In this document: piece after piece, positions 8,260 through 16,339 of the stretch
Numbering within the stretch: position 1 is the stretch's first letter
How the letters are laid out: each line of letters starts with the position of its first letter
Assembly (NCBI GenBank): GCA_023264735.1
Contig: JAHFVD010000041.1
Span: 19,183 to 67,879 of the forward strand
Reading direction: 5' to 3'
DNA length: 48,697 nucleotides
Source of the DNA: Mycobacterium sp.
Lineage (GTDB): Bacteria; Actinomycetota; Actinomycetes; Mycobacteriales; Mycobacteriaceae
Program-made: the position numbers and the translations under genes
The notes under the pieces: model-generated
Database searches by the model: none
Seen by the model: the letters and a program-made list of their open reading frames with translations, nothing else
Told to the model about the DNA's origin: nothing

Positions 8260-9864
8260 ATGACCCGTTACGACTACATCATTGCGGGAGCCGGTTCGGC
8301 GGGCTGCGTTCTCGCCAATCGGCTGTCGGCTGATCCGACGGTGTCCGTCCTCCTGATCGAAGCGGGTGGCCCGGACCGCAACCCGCTGATCCACATTCCC
8401 AAAGCCTCGGCCGTGCTCCTGGAGAACGAGAAGTACGTGTGGCGCTACGCCACGACGCCCTTCGGCCCGAACGCCAAGTCCGAGTTCTGGACCCGCGGCA
8501 AGGTTCTCGGCGGGTCGAGCTCGATCAACGGCATGGTGTACAACCGCGGCCAGCAGGCCGACTACGACGAGTTGGAACGGCGCGGCAACAAGGGCTGGAA
8601 CTGGGACGAGATCCTGCCCATCTTCAAAGGGTTCGAGGACAACCAGTTCGGCGCATCCCCGACGCGCGGCGTCGGTGGCCCACTGCATATCTCGGTCGCC
8701 GATGAGCTCGACCCGCTGTGCGATGAGATCGTCGCGGCAGGGGCCGCTAGCGGGTTGCGCGCCGTCCAAGACATCAACGAAACCGACGACGAGCGGATTG
8801 GCTACAGCACCGCGACGATCAAGAACGGGCGACGGGTCAGTGCCGCCGACGCGTTTCTCAAGCCGGTGCGGCGACGGTCCAACCTCACCGTCGTCACCGG
8901 CACCACCGTCGATCGCATCATCGTCGAGAACGGGCGTGCTGTTGGGGTGGCGGCCCGTGGTCGGGGCGGCGCTGCCGAATTCCGGGCACGTAGAGAGGTG
9001 ATCGTGTCCTTGGGCAGCATGGGCAGCCCGAAGTTGTTGCAGCTCTCCGGGATCGGGCCGCACGAGGTGCTGGCCGCCGCTGGCGTGCCGGTGGTGTTGG
9101 AACGTGAGAACGTCGGCCGGCGGATGCGGGAGCATCGCTGCATCGTCGTGCGCTACCGGCTCAACGCCGATCTGGGGTACAACCGGAAGCTGGCATCCCC
9201 GGTGGGGCAGGGCGCGACAGCGGCCCGATACCTGCTCACCCGCAAGGGGCTGATGGCGACGCCGACGTTCGATGTACTGGCGTTCGTCAAGACCTCGCCC
9301 GACCAGCCTCGGGTGGATGGGCAGCTGCTGCTCGGGCCGTTCACGATCCCGGCGTACAACGAGGGCGAACCGATGACGATCGAACGCCAGCCGGGGCTCT
9401 CGGTTTTGGGGTTCGTGCTGCGGCCGACATCCGAAGGCAGCGTGGAGATCACGTCGAAGGACCCCGATGCCGCGCCGCGGCTGGACCCGAACTATCTGAC
9501 CAGTGATTACGACCGCGAGACGAGTGCGGCGCTGGTACGCAGGACCCGGGAGATCTTCGCCGCGTCGCCGATCGCCGACCGCATCAGCCACGAGCTGTAC
9601 CCGGGGCGCGATGTGCGTAGCGACGACGAGCTGGCGGACGCGGCGCTCGACGGCGGCTACAGCGGCTATCACGCGATCGGCAGCTGTGCGATGGGTCCCA
9701 GCGACGACGACATCGTCGACGATCGGCTGCGGGTGCGGGGGATCGACGGCCTGCGAGTCGTGGACTGTTCGGCGATGCCCACGATGCTGGCAGGCAATCT
9801 CAACGGTCCGGTCATGGCGATGGCCTGGCGTGCCGCCGATCTGATCCTGTACGGCGGCCAATAG
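8260..9864 (+). CDS. GMC-family FAD-dependent oxidoreductase (choline/alcohol dehydrogenase type)
   Basis: Encodes 534 residues. The N-terminus carries the FAD fold (YIIAGAGSAGCVLANRL, then a Glu at IEAGG); GKVLGGSSSINGMVYNRG and GSMGSPKLLQLSGIG are the two GMC signatures; the C-terminal SGYHAIGSCAMG and AGNLNGPVMAMA supply the catalytic His/Asn pair. It oxidises an alcohol, but the substrate is unknown. The ATG at 8260 has GGGGGAG in front and fits the family N-terminus. A short perfect hairpin (CTCGA, loop TTCG, TCGAG; 8231-8244) sits just upstream. It stands alone between tsnR and a convergent acyl-CoA dehydrogenase, with only 15 bases between the convergent stops. It is not part of the remembered M. 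tuberculosis order and is probably accessory. Confidence 0.92.
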   Translation: MTRYDYIIAGAGSAGCVLANRLSADPTVSVLLIEAGGPDRNPLIHIPKASAVLLENEKYVWRYATTPFGPNAKSEFWTRGKVLGGSSSINGMVYNRGQQADYDELERRGNKGWNWDEILPIFKGFEDNQFGASPTRGVGGPLHISVADELDPLCDEIVAAGAASGLRAVQDINETDDERIGYSTATIKNGRRVSAADAFLKPVRRRSNLTVVTGTTVDRIIVENGRAVGVAARGRGGAAEFRARREVIVSLGSMGSPKLLQLSGIGPHEVLAAAGVPVVLERENVGRRMREHRCIVVRYRLNADLGYNRKLASPVGQGATAARYLLTRKGLMATPTFDVLAFVKTSPDQPRVDGQLLLGPFTIPAYNEGEPMTIERQPGLSVLGFVLRPTSEGSVEITSKDPDAAPRLDPNYLTSDYDRETSAALVRRTREIFAASPIADRISHELYPGRDVRSDDELADAALDGGYSGYHAIGSCAMGPSDDDIVDDRLRVRGIDGLRVVDCSAMPTMLAGNLNGPVMAMAWRAADLILYGGQ

Positions 9865-9879
9865 CCTGGCCCCCGACGC

Positions 9880-11118
9880 TCACTCGCTGAGCAGCCCCTT
9901 GGCCACGTGCGTGATCTGCACCTCGTTGCTGCCGGCGTAGATCATCAACGACTTCGCATCGCGGGCAAGCTGTTCCACACGGTATTCGGTCATGTACCCG
10001 TTACCGCCGAACAGCTGGATCGCCTCCATGGCCACATCGGTCGCGGCCTGCGAGCAGTAATACTTCATCGCCGACGCCTCCGAAAGCGAGATCGGCGTCC
10101 CGGTCTGCCCGCATTCGATCACCCGGAACAGCATGTTGCGCACGTTCATTCGGGCCACCTCCATGTTGGCCAGCTTGAGCTGGATCAACTGGAACTGCCC
10201 GATCTCCTTGCCCCACAACGTCCGCGTCTTGGCGTAGTCCGTGCACAACCGCAGGCATTCCTCGATCACGCCGAGCGCCATCGACACCACACCGATGCGC
10301 TCCGCGGCGAAACTCGACCGGGCGCTGTCGCGGCCATCGCCGGACTTGTTCTCCTCGGTCTCGCCAAGGAGCCGATCCCGGCCCAGGCGGACGTTGTTGA
10401 AGAACAGCTCACCGGTGCGCGAACTGTGAATTCCCATCTTGCGGAACGGCTTGGCCTGAACGAAGCCCTCCATGCCGCGATCCAGCACGAACGTCAGCAC
10501 CTTGCGGTCGCGCTTGCTGACCGAGGCATCGCCCTCGTCCAACTTGGCGTACACCACGACGACGTCGGCGTCGGGGCCGTTGGTGATGAACGTCTTCTGC
10601 CCGTTGAGGATGTAGTCGTCCCCATCGCGCACCACGTAGGACTTCATGCCGCCGAACGCATCCGAACCCGAATCCGGCTCGGTGATCGCCCACGCACCGA
10701 TCTTCTCGTACGTCACCAGCTCGGGCAGCCAGCGCTCCTGCTGCGCCAGCGTGCCGCGGCTCTGGATGGTGGGCACCGTCAGCCCTAGGCTCACACCCAT
10801 CCCGGTGACCAGTCCCATGCTCACCCGGCACAGCTCACTGATCAGAACGAAACCCATTCCGGCCGAACCACCGTCGCCGAACATGCCGCCGCCGCCACTG
10901 GATTTCTTCTCGGTGCCGGCCCGCATCCGGTCCAGCCGCTTGGTCAGCGATTCCTTCGCCATCTCGTCGATGCCGAAGGTGGAGAACAGCTTCCGGACGA
11001 TGGGGTAGGGCTCGAGATCGCCGCTTTCCAACTCGTCGATGTGTGGGCGCACCTCTTTGTCGACGAACTCGCGGACGGCGTCGCGCACGGCAATATCAAC
11101 GTCGGACCATTCGATCAT
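9880..11118 (-). CDS. Acyl-CoA dehydrogenase family protein
   Basis: Encodes 412 residues. The flavin-binding segment (IGAWAITEPDSGSDAFGGMKS), the substrate segment (NGQKTFITNGPDAD), the helical domain (KTRTLWGKEIGQFQLIQLKLANME) and the end motif (LFGGNGYMTEYRVEQLARDAK, then IYAGSNEVQ) mark an acyl-CoA dehydrogenase. In medium-chain enzymes the catalytic Glu sits in Y-E-G-T; here that position is Ala. A Glu in FAAERIG, at the site used by isovaleryl- and long-chain-type enzymes, is the likely base. A Gly-rich insert (about 74-86, SSGGGGMFGDGGSAG) is unusual. It begins 12 bases after the MpaB-family gene and is presumably co-transcribed with it. Substrate unknown. Confidence 0.93.
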   Translation of the reverse strand: MIEWSDVDIAVRDAVREFVDKEVRPHIDELESGDLEPYPIVRKLFSTFGIDEMAKESLTKRLDRMRAGTEKKSSGGGGMFGDGGSAGMGFVLISELCRVSMGLVTGMGVSLGLTVPTIQSRGTLAQQERWLPELVTYEKIGAWAITEPDSGSDAFGGMKSYVVRDGDDYILNGQKTFITNGPDADVVVVYAKLDEGDASVSKRDRKVLTFVLDRGMEGFVQAKPFRKMGIHSSRTGELFFNNVRLGRDRLLGETEENKSGDGRDSARSSFAAERIGVVSMALGVIEECLRLCTDYAKTRTLWGKEIGQFQLIQLKLANMEVARMNVRNMLFRVIECGQTGTPISLSEASAMKYYCSQAATDVAMEAIQLFGGNGYMTEYRVEQLARDAKSLMIYAGSNEVQITHVAKGLLSE

Positions 11119-11130
11119 GGATTCTCCGGT

Positions 11131-12159
11131 TCAGGCGGCGGCGGTACGTCCTCGGGCGGGCCGCAAACCGGCAAGCGAGAACGTTGTGTGGACCAGCGAC
11201 CCCGCACGGGCGACGAGGCTTTTGTGTCGAGGGACATAGTGCATGGACATGCCACGACGGTCTTTAGGGGGTGCCATGAAACCGGGTGCCTCGACCAGCG
11301 GAGCGTCGGCCGGGATCTGCCCAGCGGCCCGCCGATACGCCGACAACGCCCGTGGGTGCAGCCGGATCTCGTCGGGCACCGCCCAGAACGCCAACTCGAC
11401 GGCCTTGCCGAACAGCCGCAGCGCGACCTCGTCGCCGGGCGTCCAGCGCATCCCGGCCCGCTCGCGCACCGCGGGATCGAACAGGCCGGCAGCGATCCAG
11501 CGCTGCCCGGCGACCATCGGCTTGAACAACTGGTCCCACACCGGTGTCGGCATCAGCACGAACTTGGGCTTCGGGATCCGGATGTCGAAGAGCTCCAGCG
11601 TCGCTTTGTTGATCTCCAGCTCGTCGCGGCACACCCGGTCCCAGTACTCGCAGAATTCTTCCCACGTGTCCGGGACCGGCTTCATGCTCATCCCGTACAT
11701 CGCGTACCACTGCACGTGCTCGTCGAAGAGTTGGCGTTTCTCGGCCTCGGTCAGCCCGCCGCAGAAGTATTCGGCCACCTTCAGGATCAGCATGAAGAAC
11801 GTGGCGTGCGCCCAATAGAACGTTTCGGGATCCAGCGCGTGATAGCGCCGTCCCGCGCTGTCGACACCCTTGATCCCTGTGTGGAATCCCTTGATCTGCT
11901 CACCCGTTTGGCGGGCGCGCTCGCCGTCGTAGACCACACCCATGATCGGGTAGACCGACCGGGCGACCCGCTGAAGGGGCTCGCGCAGCAGGATGGAGTG
12001 CTCTTCGACTCCGGCGCCGAGCTGTGGGTACATGTTTTGCAGAGACCCGATCCACACCCCGAGCATTCCGGTGCGCAGATCGCCGAAGTATTTCCAAGTG
12101 AGCGAGTCCGGCCCGAGCGGGGTCGGCTTGGCTGGGCGAGTGGTCGTCGTTGACCTCAT
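11131..12159 (-). CDS. MpaB-family oxygenase (DUF2236)
   Basis: Encodes 342 residues from ATG 12159. The sequence (TWKYFGDLRTGMLGVWIGSLQNMYPQ near the start, YHALDPETFYWAHATFF, EFCEYWDRVC, MRWTPGDE) fits the DUF2236 / rubber-oxygenase-like MpaB family; M. tuberculosis Rv1645c is the positional counterpart. Relatives are b-type haem proteins; several conserved His are present (for example in RRYHALD and YWAHATF), but haem ligation here is inference. The ATG at 12159 is preferred over the one at 12195 because a well-formed promoter (12166-12194) ends 6 bases before it, giving a leaderless mRNA. It heads an operon with the acyl-CoA dehydrogenase. Function unknown. Confidence 0.88.
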   Translation of the reverse strand: MRSTTTTRPAKPTPLGPDSLTWKYFGDLRTGMLGVWIGSLQNMYPQLGAGVEEHSILLREPLQRVARSVYPIMGVVYDGERARQTGEQIKGFHTGIKGVDSAGRRYHALDPETFYWAHATFFMLILKVAEYFCGGLTEAEKRQLFDEHVQWYAMYGMSMKPVPDTWEEFCEYWDRVCRDELEINKATLELFDIRIPKPKFVLMPTPVWDQLFKPMVAGQRWIAAGLFDPAVRERAGMRWTPGDEVALRLFGKAVELAFWAVPDEIRLHPRALSAYRRAAGQIPADAPLVEAPGFMAPPKDRRGMSMHYVPRHKSLVARAGSLVHTTFSLAGLRPARGRTAAA

Positions 12160-12165
12160 CGAATC

Positions 12166-12194
12166 ACGATAGGACTGACAACGAGCGTTGTCCA
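12166..12194 (-). promoter_or_regulatory. Promoter of the MpaB/acyl-CoA dehydrogenase operon with embedded palindrome
   Basis: On the minus strand TGGACA (12194-12189), a 17-bp spacer and TATCGT (12171-12166) form a strong promoter; the ATG follows 6 bases later. Inside it lies GACAACG-AG-CGTTGTC (12177-12192), a palindrome with perfect 7-bp arms overlapping the -35 and the spacer. This is a natural place for a dimeric repressor, of TetR type for example, to block RNA polymerase. No regulator gene adjoins this operon. Confidence 0.7.
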
Positions 12195-12256
12195 TGTCGG
12201 CGACGAAGCTGTGACCACACGTTTGGCATAGCGATACGTTGGCCGCGTCACACAGG

Positions 12257-12286
12257 TTGGCCCGCCCGAAAACCGTTGCCTAGGCT
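12257..12286 (+). promoter_or_regulatory. Leaderless promoter of the adenylate cyclase gene
   Basis: TTGGCC (12257-12262), an 18-bp spacer and TAGGCT (12281-12286) lie in front of the GTG at 12294. The -10 ends 7 bases before the GTG, so transcription should begin at or next to the start codon. No ribosome binding site is present, in agreement with a leaderless mRNA. Confidence 0.6.
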
Positions 12287-12293
12287 GGATCTC

Positions 12294-13184
12294 GTGGACG
12301 TCGAGCCGTTCGACGATCAACCCGATCCCCTTGTTGACGTCAACCGACCCGGGCGAGGGCCCGCGGCGTGGTGGCACAACACCAACCACAATCCGGGAAT
12401 CATCGCCCTCGTTCGTCGTGCCCGGCGCATGTTGCCCGGCGACCCCGACTTCGGCGACCCGCTCTCGGCCGACGGCGCCGGCGGGGCCAGGGCCGCCGCA
12501 CGTGCCGCCGATCGGTTGCTGCGCGACCGCGAAGCGGCCACCCGTGAGGTGAGCTTGGCCACACTTCAGCTCTTTCAGGCGCTCACCGAACGCGTGTCGG
12601 GACGGCCGCGCGACCGTGAGGTGACGCTGGTCTTCACCGACCTCGTGGGGTTCTCCAGTTGGTCGTTGGAGGCCGGCGACGACGCCACGCTGCGGCTGTT
12701 GCGCCGCGTCGCGCAGGTCGTCGAGCCCCCGCTGCTCGACGCCGGCGGCCACATCGTCAAGCGCATGGGTGACGGCATCATGGCGGTCTTCACCGACCCG
12801 GTGACCGCGGTGCGAGCCACCATGGCCGCCCGCGATGCGGTCGGAACTGTCGAGGTAGATGGGTATACGCCCAGGATGCGCGCCGGTGTGCACACCGGTC
12901 GTCCGCAGCGCATCGGCGCGGACTGGCTCGGCGTCGACGTCAACATCACCGCCCGCGTGATGGACCGCGCCACCCGCGGCGGGCTGATCGTCTCGGAGAA
13001 GACGCTGGAGCTCATCGAGCCCGACGAACTCGAGTCGCTCGGAGTCACGGTCAAGCGGATCAGGCGCCAGGTGTTCGCGCCGCGGGCAACCGGGATACCC
13101 ACCGATCTGGTGATGTACCGCCTCAAAACCCGCAGGGATCTGCCAGTCGAGGACGACGGGGACGATCTCGAGGCCCAGGCATAG
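12294..13184 (+). CDS. Class III adenylate cyclase
   Basis: Encodes 296 residues and corresponds to M. tuberculosis Rv1647 by position and sequence type. It makes cAMP from ATP. All six class III catalytic residues are present with the right spacing: metal-binding D116 (FTD) and D160 (MGDG), adenine-specifying K156 and D210, and transition-state N217 and R221 (VNITAR). It should therefore be active and ATP-specific as a homodimer. The N-terminal 100 residues (with WWHNTNHNPG and an Ala/Arg-rich helix) carry no named sensor domain, and there is no membrane segment. The start GTG 12294 is fixed by the leaderless promoter; the longer frame begins inside the divergent MpaB control region. The rhomboid-like gene starts 9 bases after the stop. 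Confidence 0.93.
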   Translation: MDVEPFDDQPDPLVDVNRPGRGPAAWWHNTNHNPGIIALVRRARRMLPGDPDFGDPLSADGAGGARAAARAADRLLRDREAATREVSLATLQLFQALTERVSGRPRDREVTLVFTDLVGFSSWSLEAGDDATLRLLRRVAQVVEPPLLDAGGHIVKRMGDGIMAVFTDPVTAVRATMAARDAVGTVEVDGYTPRMRAGVHTGRPQRIGADWLGVDVNITARVMDRATRGGLIVSEKTLELIEPDELESLGVTVKRIRRQVFAPRATGIPTDLVMYRLKTRRDLPVEDDGDDLEAQA

Positions 13185-13193
13185 TAGGTAGTG

Positions 13194-13991
13194 ATGGTTT
13201 TCGCAGTGCTCTCGCGGCTGGACCGCGTTCGCTTCACGCTGGGCTACACCGCCGCGCTGGTGACGGCGGCGGCCGCGCTGCTGGCGCTCGGGCCGCACGT
13301 CCGCGATCAGGTCGTCTGGCGCGCCAGCACCAATCTGCACAATCTCGGTGAAGGCCACCTGGGCACGCTCATCGGCAGCGCCTTCATCACCGACCGCGGA
13401 CCCATTTACGTCTGGCTGCCCGGCCTCTTCGCCATCCTCGGCCTGGCCGAATTGCTATGGCGCAGCCGTCGGATGGCGGTGGCGTTCGTCGTCGGCCACA
13501 TCGGTGCGACGTTGTTGGTCGCCGCCGGGCTAGCGACGGCACTGGCGGCCGGGCTGACCTCGTGGTCGATCGCCAACGTCACCGATGTCGGCATGAGCTA
13601 TGGCGCGGTCGGCGTCCTGGGTGCGCTCACCGCGGCGATCCCGCACCGCTGGCGCGCGGCCTGGACCGGCTGGTGGCTGGCCGTGGCGCTCGGTTCGGTG
13701 CTGAGCACCGGCGCTGACTTCACCAACGTCGGCCATGGCGTCGCCCTCGTCCTGGGCATGGTGGTCGGCACCCGCTTCGGCCACCCGGCGCACTGGACCA
13801 CCACGCGGTACGCACTGCTCGCGGTCGCGGCGTCGTTCGGTTACCTGATCATGGCCAACACGGCACCGTCGATCCTGACGACGGCCACGCTCGGCGTGCT
13901 GGGTGCGCTGCTGGTCGCTCGCATCGCCCGCCGCCGGGAGGTCCGCCGCACTGTGGCCGGCACGGCCGCACCGCTGCCCGCGGCCTCCTAA
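13194..13991 (+). CDS. Rhomboid-like integral membrane protein
   Basis: Encodes 265 residues with six to seven hydrophobic segments (about 14-33, 68-84, 96-119, 125-147, 156-174, 184-200 and 215-245). The pattern NLHNLGEGHLGTLIGSAF, a His at VVGHIGATLL, GMSYGAVGVLGA and VGHGVALVLGMVVG recalls rhomboid proteins: GxS would be the nucleophile and GHG the His. The usual GxSG is altered (GMSYG), so catalysis is uncertain. It is not a YrbE permease, since the YrbE-specific sequence is absent. An in-frame GTG lies 3 bases before the ATG used. It follows the cyclase closely and is probably co-transcribed, as Rv1648 follows Rv1647. Confidence 0.7.
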   Translation: MVFAVLSRLDRVRFTLGYTAALVTAAAALLALGPHVRDQVVWRASTNLHNLGEGHLGTLIGSAFITDRGPIYVWLPGLFAILGLAELLWRSRRMAVAFVVGHIGATLLVAAGLATALAAGLTSWSIANVTDVGMSYGAVGVLGALTAAIPHRWRAAWTGWWLAVALGSVLSTGADFTNVGHGVALVLGMVVGTRFGHPAHWTTTRYALLAVAASFGYLIMANTAPSILTTATLGVLGALLVARIARRREVRRTVAGTAAPLPAAS

Positions 13992-14043
13992 CTGCTTTCG
14001 CACTCCGCTCGAACCGTCGCTGACTGTCGCGCGATGACAACAC

Positions 14044-14078
14044 GTCAGTTATGACATAAATCTAGTCAGTTATGACAT
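14044..14078 (+). promoter_or_regulatory. Tandem operator-like repeats before the mce operon
   Basis: GTCAGTTATGACAT occurs twice, at 14044-14057 and 14065-14078, exactly 21 bp apart (two helical turns). Each copy contains the palindrome GTCA-GTTA-TGAC. Identical palindromes on one face of the helix, 34 bp before the first mce gene, suggest two cooperative repressor dimers. The TetR encoded at 21237-21827 is the nearest candidate. No clear -10 box could be assigned in 13992-14111. Confidence 0.65.
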
Positions 14079-14111
14079 CGATGTGGTACGAATTCTCCCG
14101 AAGCCAGGGAG

Positions 14112-15314
14112 GTGGTGTCGACGTTGCGAAGCGCGATTCGCCCCGCAGTGGGGTTGGCATCCGTCATCCTGCTGGCCGCCACCGTCGGCGGCGCGGTGAT
14201 CATGTTTCGCGGCGACGTGACGTCGGGTGTGCCGGTCACGGTGGTCTCGCCGCGGGCCGGTCTGGTGATGAACGCCGGCGCCAAGGTGAAAATGCGCGCC
14301 GTCCAAGTCGGCACCGTGTCGTCGATCGACCAGGCCCCGAATGGCCAAGCGGTCCTTCATCTCTCGATCGATCCGGCCCAGCTGCCCTTGATCCCCGGCA
14401 ATGTGCAGGTCGGCATCGCATCCCCGACGGTGTTCGGAGCCAAGCTCGTCGAACTGACCGCGCCCGCCGACCCCTCGGCCGAACCGCTGCGTTCCGGTCA
14501 GGTCATCGACGCCACCAATGTCACAGTCGAAATCAACACCGTCTTCCAGCAGCTGACCTCGGTGCTGTCAAAAGTGCAGCCGGAGAAGCTCAATGACATT
14601 CTCGGTGCCCTTGCCGGGGCGCTGAACGGGCGGGGCGAGCAGCTCGGCCAGATGTTCTCCGACTTCGACACGCTGCTGGCCCAGCTCGAACGCAGCCTGG
14701 ACAACATGCGCCACGACATCACCGCGGCGAACGTGGCGGCCGGCGCCTACGCCGATGCCGCGCCGGATCTGGTCAGGACGGCCGATAACGCCACGCGGAT
14801 CAGCCAGACGATCGTCGACCGGCAGGACGACTTGGATGCGTTGCTGCTCAGTGCTATTGGGCTCGCCGATGTCGGATCCGAGGTCGTCGATGGTAACCAG
14901 GCGGCGCTGATCGATGTCCTGCACCTGCTGGTGCCCAGCACCGATCTGACCAACAGATACCGCGACGCGCTGAACTGCACCCTGGCCGGTCTGGTGCCGA
15001 TCGCGCTGGCCCCGCCGCAACCCGACCCCGGCGCTGTCGTCTCGGTGAGCTTCACGATGGGCCTGGAACGGTATCGCTATCCCGGTGATCTGCCCAAGGT
15101 CGCGGCCAAGGGTGGACCGCACTGTGCGGATCAGGGATTGCCGCACCTGGCGCCGAACACCAAGCCGCCGTTTCTGGTGACCGATATCGGGGCCAACCCG
15201 GCGCAGTACGGCAATCAGGGCGTCCTGCTGAACTCCGATGGCCTCAAGCAGATCCTCTACGGCCCGTTGGATGGGCCGCCGCGGAACTCCGCACAGATCG
15301 GACAGCCGGGCTGA
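14112..15314 (+). CDS. MCE-family protein, first gene of mce operon (MceA position)
   Basis: Encodes up to 400 residues. One N-terminal membrane anchor (about 13-31) is followed by an MCE/MlaD domain (about 40-120, with GLVMNAGAKVKMRAVQVGTV) and the long helical Mce region with a Cys-containing C-terminus. Mce proteins form a hexameric tube that carries lipids or sterols across the cell envelope toward a YrbE/MceG ABC importer. AGGGAGG at 14106-14112 overlaps the GTG starts at 14112 and 14115, so the TTG at 14124 (11 bases downstream of the motif) may be the real start. The next gene begins inside its stop (TGATG). No yrbE gene precedes it. Confidence 0.9.
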   Translation: MVSTLRSAIRPAVGLASVILLAATVGGAVIMFRGDVTSGVPVTVVSPRAGLVMNAGAKVKMRAVQVGTVSSIDQAPNGQAVLHLSIDPAQLPLIPGNVQVGIASPTVFGAKLVELTAPADPSAEPLRSGQVIDATNVTVEINTVFQQLTSVLSKVQPEKLNDILGALAGALNGRGEQLGQMFSDFDTLLAQLERSLDNMRHDITAANVAAGAYADAAPDLVRTADNATRISQTIVDRQDDLDALLLSAIGLADVGSEVVDGNQAALIDVLHLLVPSTDLTNRYRDALNCTLAGLVPIALAPPQPDPGAVVSVSFTMGLERYRYPGDLPKVAAKGGPHCADQGLPHLAPNTKPPFLVTDIGANPAQYGNQGVLLNSDGLKQILYGPLDGPPRNSAQIGQPG

Positions 15315-16339
15315 TGCGGTCGCTGCGGGCAACGGGGTTGAAGTTCACTGCATTCGCGGTCGTGATGGTCGTGGCGACGGCCTTTCTGTTCATGACGTTC
15401 GCCCAGTACCGCACCGGTCCGACAAACGGATACACCGCGGTGTTCGCCGACGTGTCGCGGCTCAAGCCCGGTGACAGTGTGCGGGCCGCCGGTATCCGGA
15501 TCGGCACGGTGGACACGGTGACGTTGCGCGGCGATGCCACCGCCCTGGTGACCTTCGACGCCGACCGCGACGTCGTGCTGACCACCGCCACCAAGGCGGC
15601 TGTGCGCTACCTCAACCTGGTCGGCGACCGCTACCTCGAGTTGGTCGACGCACCCGGACCCACGACGATGCTGGCTGCGGGTTCGCAGATCCCGATCGAC
15701 CGAACGCAGCCGGCACTGGACCTCGACCTGCTGCTCAGTGGGCTCAAGCCGGTGATTCAGAGCCTGAGCCCGCAGGACGTCAATGCGCTCACGTCCTCGC
15801 TGGTGCAGGTTCTGCAGGGCCAGGGCGGCACCGTGGAGTCCCTGTTCGCCAAGACCTCGTCGTTCACCAATGCCCTGGCCGACAACGACAGCGTCATCGC
15901 ACAGCTCATCGACAACCTGAAGGTGGTGCTGTCCGAGCTGACGACAGAGGGCGACCGATTCTCGACGGCGATCGACCGGATCGAGAAGCTGATCACCGGG
16001 TTCGCCGGCGACCGGGATCCGATCGGAGCCGCGATCGACGCTCTCGACGCGGGCACCGCATCACTGGCCGATCTGCTGACCCATACGCGTCCACCGCTGG
16101 CGGGTGCGGTCAACGAGTTGAGCCGGCTGGCGCCAATCCTGGATCAGGACAAGGACACAGTGGATCGCGCGCTGGCGAAGGCGCCGGAGAATTATCGCAA
16201 GCTGACCCGTCTGGGCGCCTACGGCAGCTTCATCCAGATGTATGTGTGCGGCATGTCGCTGCGGGTGACCGACCTGGAGGGCAGAACGGCTGTCTTCCCG
16301 TGGCTCAAGCAGACCGGCGGGAGGTGTGCCGAGCCGTGA
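15314..16339 (+). CDS. MCE-family protein (MceB position)
   Basis: Encodes 341 residues. An uncleaved membrane anchor (about 9-30) is followed by the MCE domain (about 37-115, with FADVSRLKPGDSVRAAGIRIGTVDTV) and a helical domain typical of the family to the C-terminal Cys at VCGMSL. It should supply one subunit of the hetero-hexameric Mce ring. The ATG at 15314 uses the last base of the previous stop, so it is translationally coupled. The length is normal for MceB. Confidence 0.92.
   Translation: MRSLRATGLKFTAFAVVMVVATAFLFMTFAQYRTGPTNGYTAVFADVSRLKPGDSVRAAGIRIGTVDTVTLRGDATALVTFDADRDVVLTTATKAAVRYLNLVGDRYLELVDAPGPTTMLAAGSQIPIDRTQPALDLDLLLSGLKPVIQSLSPQDVNALTSSLVQVLQGQGGTVESLFAKTSSFTNALADNDSVIAQLIDNLKVVLSELTTEGDRFSTAIDRIEKLITGFAGDRDPIGAAIDALDAGTASLADLLTHTRPPLAGAVNELSRLAPILDQDKDTVDRALAKAPENYRKLTRLGAYGSFIQMYVCGMSLRVTDLEGRTAVFPWLKQTGGRCAEP

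Noticed and set aside
13194..13991. The membrane gene before mceA could be a YrbE permease
   Set aside because: Size and number of hydrophobic segments are similar, but YrbE-typical sequence is absent and the GxS/GHG pattern is rhomboid-like; the gene is also tied to the cyclase, not to mceA.
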